Shown: one piece after another, positions 1 to 10,906 of the stretch | Position numbering within the stretch: position 1 is the stretch's first letter | How the letters are laid out: every line of letters begins with the position of its first letter | Assembly (NCBI RefSeq): GCF_902459465.1 | Contig: NC_047068.1 | Span: 20,359,195-20,423,194, forward strand | Reading direction: 5' to 3' | Origin: Asterias rubens | Taxonomy: Eukaryota; Echinodermata; Asteroidea; Forcipulatida; Asteriidae | DNA length: 64,000 bases | Notes under the pieces: generated by a model | The model's input: the letters and a program-made list of their open reading frames with translations, nothing else | Told to the model about the DNA's origin: nothing | The model's database searches: none | Program-made: the position numbers and the translations under genes

Positions 1-80
1 ACTTTTTAAATGGGAGAAATTTGCAAACAAACTACCTTGCATTTTGCGTCTTTGAAAACTTAGCGTTTAAGACATGTGAA

Positions 81-204
81 AAGTTTCTGTATGGCGCCAC
101 CACTTTTTCATTCGAAATAAAATAATATAGTATCTAATTTACCTGATAGATATATCCCTTTTTGTAAAAATGAGTGAAAAAGTGGTGGCGCCATACGGAA
201 AGTT
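81..204. repeat. Palindromic MITE, 'tatggcgccaccac' family, copy 1
   Basis: A 124-bp element whose ends are inverted copies of AAGTTTCCGTATGGCGCC. The middle is AT-rich and includes a GATATATCCCTTTTTG block. Near-identical copies lie at 23997-24120 and 58168-58451, the last one interrupted by a SINE. Confidence 0.85.
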
Positions 205-3200
205 ATCCAAGACATGTATCAAAGGTGGGCTGTAATGGTGACAGTGATGAGACCGATGTTAAAAGCGGAGCCATTACAGCTCAACAAGGTGGGCTATCCC
301 CCAGACCAGAGCTCAGCTACAACCTTGCTTAGTACTACTCAGAACATCAAAATGAGCCAAGAAAGAGAGCAACCAAGTTTACGCATTTTAAGAATGAGCT
401 TACATTTATATTATTTCCCCATCATTGCCGTCCAATAGCCTCGGCTGGGATGATAGGATGACAATCTTATTTTGCCCAAAATGGTGTGATCAAAATTCTC
501 GACCACAGGGCACAGATTTGAGAAAGTGAAAAGGGGGTAAAGCCGCACTTCCGTTTATAGTCTTCTCGTCCTTTACAAATACACAGATGGCAGAACTAAG
601 AAAAGTTTCAAACTTACGATTTCGCCGTTGTGGCTAGCCATATTTAAGAAGAAACTCCCAGGTACGAAAGCTGTTTTCAGTCATCAACACTTCAGTTCCG
701 AACATCAGCAGTGAGCAGCCATTACTGTACCGGATCACTGGTACTCAAGCATTACGCACGCAGCGTACCCATCAGACTTTACGCGTGTATACCTTACTCG
801 ATCTGAATAAGGGACCAGCGAATTTCCCTATTATTATTATTTTTTACTCAACCGTACATGGATTCGCTCGTTCCCCCAACATTGTAACCAATTGAACGAG
901 ACAAGTAAAGTGGCAGGGCCCGAACGATCGAAAACCGTACCCAGAATTATTCCTTTGACAAAGTTATTATAAATATTATTCAGCTTTTGTTTTCAACGAC
1001 AATGGACTGTAATACGCCCAGTATCCGTAGCTAGAGCAGACATATTGTGCCGTTTATTTACCGTATATTGTGTGTTGTCACTATTTACTATATTATCCGT
1101 AGTAGGAAGACCCATCAAAGCTGTTGTGAAACGATAAACTATTTTAAAAATACAACAAAAACCACACAAAAATTAGAGATGATCATATCATTAAATAAAG
1201 AAGCGTACACAATTTGGCTCTAGTTTTACTGTGTATGGATAGGCTTCCCATTACACTTAAAAGGCAATCAATGGATTGCATATACTTTTTGATTTATCAG
1301 CTCGTTTTATTCCCCGAAAGACCGACGAAGCTCAACACAGACGGCGGCGAGCGGCACATTAGACCGCACAACAATTAATTACAGACTTGATTTCAAGACT
1401 ACCATGTTGATGAATTTTGGAGTGCGCCACTGCATTTTTATGTGAAAATTCGTCCTTGGCGGTCGGTAGACCCTTTAAGTTTGCATTCAGTTTTTGCTGG
1501 CATCACCGTAAAAGGAGGTCTTTTGTCACCAAGAAGTCATGAAAAACATACACCACGCCCCATTATGCGCCGCGCACAACTTTCAGCCAATCAACGGTCT
1601 CAATGGATTGACAGACTTTCGGGTAATTTATTTTTGATCCTGGCCAGTTAGCTTGAACGTGTCTTTGTGAGGCTATTTCCGTACCCCTGATGTTCCCTCT
1701 CTCACCTATCCTTACCAAATCTACCCCCATCTATTCTTATGTTCTTTGATGTATCCAAACCTTCTGTCACTAGATCATCTCATCTTCATTCAGGACCAGT
1801 GCTTTGGGTAGTTCTGTATAAAACGTGTATTTTTATCCTGTAGATAAACTTTTGTTTGCAAGATTGTTTCTGTCACTTACTAAAAAAACTAGCATCAACA
1901 CGCAACCCCCTCCCACACAATTCTTTTTGTGCACAATAATGTTTGAGCTGCCATCCTCAGAACAATAATTATCAGATTTTAATTTTATTTTAAGGATTCC
2001 CGTTGGAATCGATTGAGAGAAAAAAACAATCAATTGAAAAGTACTACGCTAGTGGCAATTCCAGTGATTAGAAATAAGTTTAAAACCAAAAGAGGGCGCT
2101 ATTTCAGGCATTATAGGGTGCACCACAAACTCCCATTCAAAAATAAGCAGCTTCTTGAAAATAAACAAACTGATAAATTTTCAGACAAGTAAACTTCAGA
2201 TTTATTTTCGATTTTTGGTAGGTCAGCCTTTAAAAGTGCAATCTTAGGCCAATTTTGAGAGGGGGGGGGAGGGGAGGGGGAGACCCAATCATAAACTTGG
2301 AACCAAGGCAACCTCGGCAACCATCAATTAAAAGATATTGCCCCATTCCTCTCAAATACATTATTCTAGTGCTCTGAAAGATTTGTGTGTCACAAATAAC
2401 CTCTTCTCCAATTATTTTTGTTGCGTTCTCGATGACTCCGGTCCCCAATCAAGACTGTGTTTTAATAGTGCACTCCGCAAAGTGAAATGAGTCAATACAT
2501 CTTCGACCCTCAATAAAAAAATTTGCACTGCCCATCGCTTTGAAATCAAACTTCAAAATGACATGTACATAAGATTTTATTGAAACGGTTTTAATACAGT
2601 ACTTTTTAAGTTTTCTTATCAAACTTGAATGCTGATTACTTATTGGTATAAAATAAGGACATGGCAATGGCACATAGAATTGCATTAGAAAATGAAAAAT
2701 CAAATATTAACAAAAATTTCCTTTTTAATTTAAGGTTTACATCTCATGCATACACTTGAAGAAAAAAAAATCAAAAACCTCTACAATCATACACCTCTGG
2801 ACTTACTCTACAGGAATATATTAATCCTTTCTAACAAATAAATACATACTATACATGAATCTGTCTGCATTCTACAGGAGTGGTTTAGTTTTTCTAACCA
2901 GCCTTTTCGCTCACTTTATTTATCCAATTAACCTGACCATGGTAATTCCTGCTTGTGCCATTTTGTGATTCCCTGTGTGTTACTGTGCAGTGCGGATTTT
3001 AGGCAATGCGCTCGCAGTTTTAAGCATTTTGACTCTCAAGATGGAAGACCATGGACACACAGTTAGTTGCCATGTTTGATGTCAGCGCAAGAGGCCTAGA
3101 AGCAGGCATTTAATATTTTCCGACTTAAGTGTAATTTCCAATTTAGTTGCTCTTGGGAAAAATCAGGCAAAATTTTTTGAAAGCCTAAATTAAACTCTAT

Positions 3201-3329
3201 ACCAATTAGCAGGTAGATCAGCCCATGTAATCAAAATATTTTACCTAATTTTTTACAGAAGAACAAAATATCAATCCTGTGTTTACTTCAACTTTGATGG
3301 CTCCATCAAATTCCAACAGCATACAGGTC

Positions 3330-3498
3330 AATCTCGGTGGTCTAGTTGGTAAGACACTGCTCTAGAATTGCAAGGGGCATGAGTTCGAATCCCACCCAAG
3401 TAATAAAGCTGTGGATTTTTTGTTCACAGGACTCTGGAAAGTACCGTGTATTCAGTGCTGACACACATTGGTGTAAGGGTAAAAACCAAAATTAATTG
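3330..3498 (+). repeat. tRNA-derived SINE, plus copy
   Basis: The 5' head has an A-box-like GTGGTCTAGTTGGTAAGAC and a B box GAGTTCGAATCCC. A tRNA-unrelated body follows, containing TTCACAGGACTC, GTGCTGACACACATTGGTGT and the 3' end GGTAAAAACCAAAATTAAT. The same head and body recur at 19081-19437, 21421-21610, 35352-35508, 43957-44095, 48425-48590 and 58268-58385. Confidence 0.85.
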
Positions 3499-3778
3499 AG
3501 CTCCGACACCAAGGTTTTCATAGTAACTATACATACAGACGTGTCTACCCTGCTAACATGGCAACTAGACCCTCACTGGGTCATCTGACCATGACCTTAA
3601 CAACTTAAAGATCTTATTTACAATCTCCTGACTCTCAGAGCCTTGCAGCTGGGGGTGGGGGGAATAGTAAAAGTGCTAAAACATCACTCTGACTCAACAC
3701 TTGCACATTTCTACAAAAGAAAGTTGGCAAAAATGATGATCAATTATTTTAAAAATACAAAGTTTCTGGTTCTTCTTA

Positions 3779-4168
3779 AAGGCACTGGACAAGTTTGGTA
3801 ATTACTCAAAGTATATATTAGCATAACTTCTTATTTGGTAAGGAGCAACAGAGAGCTGTCGATTGTTTAAAACATTGTGAGAAACAACTCCCTCTGAAGT
3901 AATGTAGGTTTTGAGAAAGAGGTAATTTTTCACTAAATTATTTGAATCTGAGAACTACTTCAGGCCTGAAGCCTTTCTCAGGTTACTGAAAGCACTCACA
4001 TTTGTGCAACTGGTAGGGTGTATTTTCTTTCATTGTTTTCTTGCAACTTCATATTCAATGACCAATTGAGCTAAATAGTTTACAGATTTGTTAATTTATG
4101 CATAAGTTGGGATAAACCAAGTGAGAATACTTGTCTTTGACATTTTACCAAACATGTACAGTGCTTTT
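3779..4168. repeat. TTAA-flanked palindromic MITE (family A)
   Basis: The left end AGGCACTGGACAAGTTTGG is matched by an inverted right end near 4145-4168. Internal landmarks shared by all copies are a block reading GAGAAACAACTCCCTCTGAAG, which is TCAGAGGGAG inverted, and a segment near TCTTTGACA. TTAA lies at both boundaries. Confidence 0.85.
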
Positions 4169-4222
4169 AAGCCAAATCAGTTGTCAAAGTTTCGGGGGAA
4201 AAAATAATAAAAACAGTTGTTA

Positions 4223-4583
4223 AAGGCACTGGACAGCTTTGGTAATTGTCAAAGTCCAATCTTCTCACTTGGTGTATCTCGACATATGCATGAAATAACA
4301 AACCTTTGAAAATTGGTTGTCGAAGTTGCGAGAGAATAATGGAAGAAAAAACACCCTACAAGTTGTGTGCTTTCAGATGCTGGAGTTCAAGACCTAAGCT
4401 GAGGTCTAGATTCAATTAAATCATGTAAATTTGAGTGAGATATAACTTCCTCCTCAAAAACTACATTACTTCAGAGGGAGTCGTTTCTCACAATGTTTTA
4501 TACTATCAACATTCCTCGTTACCAGCTAAGTTTTTATGCTTACAATTATTTTGAGTGATTACCAAACATGTGAAGTGCCTTTA
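4223..4583. repeat. TTAA-flanked palindromic MITE (family A)
   Basis: A second copy, 54 bp after the first and in the opposite internal orientation. The left end AGGCACTGGACAGCTTTGG is matched by an inverted right end closing in GTGCCTTTAA. TTAA is present on both sides. Confidence 0.88.
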
Positions 4584-5077
4584 AACATCACCATCAAACC
4601 AACGATTCCTCATTGTTTTCTATACATCAAAATCAAGCAATAAACACTATAAGCAATAGGTATCTCTACTGTACGTAATGAGGTATGGGGCTAATTTGAA
4701 CTTCTATACAAGACAGTAGTTACTTTGGGAATGGGTTTTGGGAAATGAAACATTTTTTGTTTAAGAAATATTCTTCTCTTAGGCACATAAGAAATTGACT
4801 GGAAAATCTCTGCACAGTGCAGTGGTTAGCATTTGATCACTTGGCTTGTGTTTGAGAAGGAGCATAATAAAAAAACTCATTAACATTCTCTTGAAAACTG
4901 TCTGTTTTGATACCTTTTGTGATGAAGTTTTTGGTCATGACATGTATCCTCACTCACTGTGAATGAAGATGTTCATGTATGTTATATAGAAGTTTCAGCT
5001 TCATTAGTTGTCAAGTTTTTGAGAGAAAAAAATTGAAAATCACAGAGGAGAGTCAAGTAAATCCGTTGTATTTGCTA

Positions 5078-5236
5078 AAATATTTTTTTGTCGCACTGAG
5101 ACGAACATTATTTTTGTGAAATTGTTTTACTCATTTCTCAAAACCTACAGCACCTCGACAAGTAATATTTTAAGAGATACTTTCTACTGTTGGACTTTTG
5201 TGTTTTGTGTTGTACAAAAAGTATCCAAACGATTTA
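5078..5236. repeat. Half copy of a TTAA MITE (family D)
   Basis: It matches the right half of the complete element at 10455-10818: GAGACGAA centre, then TTTTACTCATTTCTCAAAA, CTACAGCACCTC and an end close to AAAAGTATCCAAACGATTTA. The left half is missing. Confidence 0.7.
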
Positions 5237-6702
5237 ACCGGAGCAGGCAGTAGTTTTACCTTAGTAATGTCAGGTGTCCCAAAGTAGGACATGCAGCTTG
5301 CCTTTTGTTTCTGCCGACACTCGCTCCTTTTGTTTTGGAATGTCTGGTCTTAACATCCCCGCGAGGATGTGCCAATATTTTTAAGCATTCTGAGTTTTGA
5401 CACCCTCTTTTATATATACCCTAGATCCATCAAACGCAGTTTTCACCCTGATTTTATACACGGCAGTATACATAAAATTAAGGTTAGGTGATGCACATTT
5501 GCCAACCAAATGACAAAGATCTGTGTGTGTTGGTTATCTATTGCGCCCTCTATTGGCCACACTGTTGTTGGCCTTTTGGCAACCACCATTGATTTTATCA
5601 AAGGTACAATCATGGAGGTAGAATGTTTAACGCATCACTGTCCTCAAAGGCATCCTAGCTACCATAGGCAGCACGCCGTATCATCCGCAAACTCTGCGTA
5701 CGTCTCTAACCCCTGGAAGAAAAACTCTGATCTGTGTCGTGAATTGGCTATCATATACGCGTACAATCTGAGACGCTAAAGTTTTCAAAAAGTTCTTTTT
5801 GTCGCAAGGCAAACAGATATAAAGATGTTAGTGTTCACTTTTTTTGTCACGCAACACTGACCTCAAGTTTCCTACAACTTTCCACACAGAACATCCAGCC
5901 TGAGCGTGATTAATGCCAACGCAGAATGGAGGCGCGTAACCACATGACTAATTTAAATATCCCATATATTTTTATACTTTTAGGTCACACTTAAAGGGGG
6001 TTACGATCGAGCCACGCATTCTCGGACTGAAAAGAAAATTGCGCGGCAAGATCATACACCAATTGGAACCAGGTTGCCTCTAAGGATCTCTGAGGAGAAC
6101 CAATAATTTCAATCATAAAGTCTCTGAATTTGTACACTTGTACAAACCCATACGACCCTCACAGGCACAATGTGTGTTAAAAACATGAAGCACACAGCAG
6201 TCTCCAAGTCAGAGCCATATATTGACATAGTTGTGACATAGAGGGAACAGTAATCTTCGGTCACATAGTTGCTGATTTCAGTCAAAAATGAAGCACAACC
6301 CAAAGTGCAGACTAGTCCGGCACCCTGTGTTCGCCCATGCATGTTTTTTGGACACAAAATTGCTTCTAATCGCAAGTTTTCAAAGCTTATTACACAGCTC
6401 CAAGTTACACAATGCTGTCTCAAACACTTGAAAACTACATCTTTTGACAATGCACATCAAAATCACATGCAACAGTGTTTATAAATAAAAAAAACGCATC
6501 TGCAGTGACAAAGCATTCTCTCCTATAACAAATACTTAGTTTATATTTTTATATAAAAAAAACTGTTATATATACATGTACACCTCTCCCATTTATTCTC
6601 TTTGCTTTCACAAAATGCCCACCTAAAAAATAAAATTAAAAAAACAAAAAGAAGAAACAGAATTGCACTGACATTTTGATACATGAACCAGTAGACCATT
6701 TT

Positions 6703-6880
6703 CACCAGGCCTGGAATCATACAGAGGCAATGGCCTGTTGCCCCTGATCTTGGACTTGGTGCCCCTTCAAAAGCTTCTCATAGACTATAAGATTTCCCAA
6801 AGGGAGTTCCCCTTTGCAAAATGAAAATGGCCTTGCCCTCTCAAAGACGAAATTCCAGGTCTGTTACACACACAAAATAT
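6703..6880. repeat. Dispersed repeat, 'aggcctg / gaggcaatggcctgt' family
   Basis: Markers include GAGGCAATGG, TTGGTGCCCCTTCAAAAGC and TTGCCCTCTCAAAGACGAA. Related copies lie at about 19900-20035, 22692-22864, 38465-38584, 41925-42230 and 55890-56070. Ends are poorly defined. Confidence 0.6.
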
Positions 6881-7111
6881 TTGAGCATCTTTCAATGTAC
6901 TACACATCGATGCTACTACACATTATTCAAATATCTACTCTAAAAGAGATTATGGCACGATAAAACTGCATAGTAATTAAAAACACTGTATATCAAAGCC
7001 TCTATGTTTCTAAACTTTCCAATTTTTAAAAACCATTTCATGTTTCACACTTTGAGAAAATAATGTAACATGCCTCAACTCCTCTAGCCTGTCATACATG
7101 TATCAGACAAT

Positions 7112-7633
7112 GACCCAATTTCACAGTTTTCTGCTTAGCAGAAATGCGCAGAATTCCAGTCCAAAAATGGTATCCTGTTACACATGGTATTGTAGCCATT
7201 TACCCTAATCTGGTAAGCAATTAATACTGTGCTTAGCAACTTTTTGTGCATAAGTAGCTCTATGAAATTTAATCTTTTGTCAAGGCCTTCGTGGCTTGGA
7301 CAGCTTCGTAGAGCCGCGGTCCCAAGCGACTGGAACGGGAGACCACACACGCGAGTGGCAAAGCCACGAGGGCCTTTTCCAACTTGTTTGCGGTTTCTTA
7401 TCTCGACTTATGCTACCAAAAGGGTAGCAAAAGTCCAAACCAATCAGAAGCGACTGGGGTCAGCGGGTCAGCATACATTCATTCACCCTATGAATAATTC
7501 ATCAACAACACCATAAAACAAGTTGGAAATGGCACTCGTGGCTTCGCCACTTGCGTGTGTGGTCTCCCGTTCCAGTCGCTTGGAACCCCGGCTCTACAAA
7601 GGCCATGACAAAAGGCTATATGAAATTGGGTTC
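7112..7633. repeat. 'cttag' MITE interrupted by a fold-back element
   Basis: The left end GACCCAATTTCACAGTTTTC and right end ATGAAATTGGGTTC are inverted copies. The inside has the CTGCTTAGCA and GTTACC-type blocks shared with copies at 15807-16003, 29911-30104 and 30112-30343. Positions 7270-7618 are a separate insertion. Confidence 0.8.
7270..7618. mobile_element. Long-terminal-inverted-repeat fold-back element with 9-bp target duplication
   Basis: A 349-bp insertion within a 'cttag' MITE. Its ends are inverted repeats (left TAATCTTTTGTCAAGGCC, right reverse complement TAGCCTTTTGTCATGGCC), and the homology continues for about 100 bp per arm through a GTAGAGCC..GACTGGAACGGGAGACCACAC block. 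The left arm carries about 19 extra bases. TATGAAATT is repeated at 7261-7269 and 7619-7627, a 9-bp duplication. Long inverted repeats with 9-bp duplications are typical of Mutator-like elements; there is no internal coding frame, so this is a non-autonomous copy and the family assignment is inference. Confidence 0.8.
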
Positions 7634-7639
7634 ATGACT

Positions 7640-7978
7640 TCACCTTGTATGTAGCATATTAGTGCTGTGCAAACAAATGACGTACAAATAACCCATTGCA
7701 TAATGACAGCCAAAATCAGACATAAGAAACGACCTCACACCGTCTGAACTTTTACCGAGCGGATGCACACTGACATAGGCCATGTCCAAATTAGGAGCTA
7801 CAGCTCGGGCTACAGCTAGCGGCAAGACTTCTGCGTCGTCATGGGCGTCCTTAGCAGCACTCTTAGCAACAGCCATTGCTGTAGGTGCCAATTCGGATAC
7901 GGCCCGACTGAAACCAAACATAGGCTGTCTGAAATAGTTGGGTGCCTTTTTCAAATCGTGGTCTGGGCCGCCTGTCAC
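7640..7978 (-). other. Unassigned open frame, possible exon
   Basis: An open minus-strand frame of about 112 codons rich in Ala, Val and Asp (SELAPTAMAVAKSAAKDAHD near the middle). Its upstream edge follows a pyrimidine-rich tract ending in AG near 7982, and a possible donor GGTAAAAG occurs near 7760. It lies downstream of the KCTD-type stop on the same strand. I do not recognise the sequence; it could be an exon of another gene, a terminal alternative exon, or chance. Confidence 0.2.
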
Positions 7979-9439
7979 AGACTTGCTTTAAGCACAAAAA
8001 AAACTAGCTCAGCACAATAAATTAGCCTAACAAGATTGTTACCAGCCAAACCATCATGTCACACCATCTATAACTAGTGTCCCACTAATTTTTGCGTAAA
8101 CAGAAATTTGTTAAGCAATCATTTCTGTTTAAGCATCTCGATAGTCACGGGAAATGTACCAAAACACCGAAACAAGTGTTCGGTGGGTTTGAATTTGTTC
8201 TTGATGCTTGTTGGTACTGTGAACATTTGAAACTAAGTTACACACACTGTACGGTAGTTGAACTATCTGTACAATAAATTGATGCCGATGTCATTGTGGG
8301 GTTTCAGATTAGGGACAACAGATACCCGGTACCACCCTTAATTGGCATTGTGGGTTCTAATATGGGTACAAGTATACCCAACTGGGATATTGTTAATGAT
8401 AACACGGCACTTCAATAGACCGTAATGAATATGGCGTCGCCGTTCAAATATCTGCCCTTCAACATGGCGTCTTTGCGCGCCCGTGTGTGTGTGTGTGTGT
8501 ATGGGTGCATGTTCTGTATAAATCAATTCAGGAATGCTGCGTGCTTCATTGATGTACGCATATGGGTGCGCATATGGTTGCCCTACAATACAGCGACTTT
8601 CATAGCAAAAGGGGGGTTATTCAATACGGTCTATATCCAAATTTGGACAGCTTTGGTAATAATGACCTAGAGAGAACAACTACTGTACATGTAAGGATCA
8701 TTCACACCCATAATTGGGTAGCATCAATATCGATGGGATGAACAAGTTATAAATTGGGTTTTGTGTTTTGCAGCAAATGTCCGAGCAGGTTCTTATAAAG
8801 TTAGTGTGCAGCGTGTAAGAACCCCTGCATGGGCAGCAATACAAAAATGAGGTCATCTCAGAAGGGTCGCTTGGGCTGTAAACAGATAATAAACCCAATT
8901 TGTAAGGTGTGGGTTGCATTAACCCAGAAGGGCAAGGTAGATTTCCTGAGATTCAGACGTCAGATACATACGCAGAAGTCAAATTTGATCATAACTTTTG
9001 CATTTTTTTCATGATTATTAAGCTGAGAAACGCTATCAAAATCAGAAGACAAACATTATATTTTCCTTGAGAGGTACACAATGTATCTAGACTGAAATAT
9101 TGGAATGAACAAGTTTTCAAATCTTAGCCACAGTAACAAGTTGCCTGATCTGTCGGAATTTGCCACATCCAGTGCATGGTAATATTTTGAAGGTAACCAT
9201 CAAAACTGCTCACACAAAAGCATGGGATTTGGCTGTGGTCCTCTGTGCCTTACATGCTACGAACACTGCCACCAAGTGGCTCACAAGTGACTGAGTAAAA
9301 CATACATTTTGTTTATACTATAGAAACATTTCACCGACTCAAGGCAAGGAAATGTTCCCACTTAACAGCTGCATAATGAAGAAATAAAAAACATTCAAAG
9401 ATCATAGAAAACCTAAGGTATGTGAAAGAAAAACGGCTT

Positions 9440-9860
9440 GATGGGGAGACTACTTGGCTGAGGAGCAAGCCTGATAAAACTCTGTTGCTGGAGAACAAAT
9501 AAACCGCAATGACGGATTGAGGTGAGACTAGTTGACAGATACATGTAGGCTGGCCTGGTGACACCCACCCCAGAGCTGTGACTGGCCTAAGACAAGACTA
9601 GTGAACAGATGGGTTGGCCTAGTGACACCCATCCTAGAGCTGTGTGCAAAGAAATTGTAATAACTGGCTTGAAGTGAGACTAGTTGACAGATAGGCTGGC
9701 CTGGTGACACCTACCATAGAGCTGTGTGCGAAGAAACTGGGATGACTGGCTTGAGGCGAGACTAGTTGACTGATAACCTATCCTGGCAAAACTCTGGTGC
9801 TATAATAAGCAAAGAAACTGCGATGACTGACTTGAGTTGAGACTAGTCGGCAAGCTTGAT
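9440..9860. repeat. Tandem array, about five degenerate units of roughly 80 bp
   Basis: Each unit contains GAGACTAGTTGACAGAT, then GGCTGGCCTGGTGACACC, then AGAGCTGTGTGCAAAGAAA and TGACTGGCTTGA. Outer units have diverged most. No coding frame is conserved across units. Confidence 0.75.
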
Positions 9861-10205
9861 GATACCTTAGTGTTGACAAACTAAGAAACTGTAGAGGTCC
9901 AGAGATGAGAAACTTCCCAACAAGAAATTTCCGACATCGTCTCAGGATTTACTTGAAGAGATAAAATGAAGTGGTTGGTCCCTGTGCAAGAAATACAAAA
10001 TCACGGTGACAAGAACTGGTGATTGAGGCTTACATTACATTATATTGTGCATTTAATTCTAGTCTTTGAATTAAGGTGTATTGAAAGTTCAATTAAAAGT
10101 AGAACGGATATAAATGTGCGCTGTATGCGTACATTTGTACATCTTGCACACAGTCTGACTATGTTCAGCGATCAGGTCAACATTTTCACAAATTTGTATT
10201 TTTGC

Positions 10206-10404
10206 AAAGGATTTTGGTACTTTTTGTAACACAAAGCACAATGTCCATAGATTTACATTAACCTCCCACCATCTGAAGATAATGATAGTAGAAAGCTTAC
10301 CTTAAAATATTGTTTGCTAATATTATGTAGTTTTTGAGAAATGAGTAAAACAATGTCTCGAAAGTATGTTTTAAATGCTAAAATAATTTTCGTCTCCTGA
10401 GAAG
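10206..10404. repeat. Half copy of TTAA MITE (family D)
   Basis: It matches the left half of the next element (ATGTCCATAGATTTACATTA, then AATGATAGTAGAAAGCTT, then GAGAAATGAGTAAAACAATG) and stops at the palindrome centre TTTTCGTCTC. Confidence 0.75.
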
Positions 10405-10454
10405 TATAGAACTGCATACTATTATCATCATTATTATTTGCAACTTCACATGTT

Positions 10455-10818
10455 TAAAGGGTCTACATGTATGTAACTTTTGGAGGACAACAAACACAAT
10501 GTCCACAGATTTACACTAAACTTACACAGTTTGAAGATAATGATAGTAGAAAGCTTCCCTGAAAATACTATGTGCTGAGGTGCTGTAGTTTGGGGGAAAT
10601 GAGTAAAACAACGTCATGAAAATAATTTTCGTCTCATGAGACGAAAATTATTTTAATCGTTTACAAACGTATTTTCATGACATTGTTTTACTAATTTCTC
10701 AAAAACTACAGCACCTCAGTAAGTAAGATTTGATGGGAAGCTTTCCACTATCATTATCTGCAAACCCTGTAAGTTTAATGTAAATCTATGGACATTTTTA
10801 AAAAGTACCCAAATCCTT
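10455..10818. repeat. Complete TTAA palindromic MITE (family D)
   Basis: A near-perfect palindrome centred on TTTTCGTCTCATGAGACGAA at about 10626-10650. Arms of about 180 bp each contain the CACCTCAGTAAGTAA and AAGCTTTCCACTATCATTAT blocks and their inverse. TTAA abuts both ends. No open frame of note. Confidence 0.88.
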
Positions 10819-10906
10819 TAAAGGATATAAATACATGTAGAGGAATCTGCTTAAAAAAAATAAACAAGCATCATGAAAGAGAAATGATTTGACACTGACC
10901 TTAGCT

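Larger units (their letters stand above)
1..10906. other. Left flank without an assignable gene
   Basis: I find no exon series that I can name. Open frames are short and lack recognisable domains. The region holds SINE and MITE copies listed separately, a short GT run near 8482-8500, G-rich runs near 2260-2280, and a roughly 80-bp tandem array at 9440-9860. The part just below 10906 is downstream of the KCTD-type stop codon and should include its 3' UTR, but I see no clear minus-strand AATAAA close to the stop. One minus-strand frame at 7640-7978 is treated separately. Confidence 0.6.

Noticed and set aside
8338..8670. Short frames on both strands near 8480
   Set aside because: They are read-through of a GT/AC dinucleotide run.
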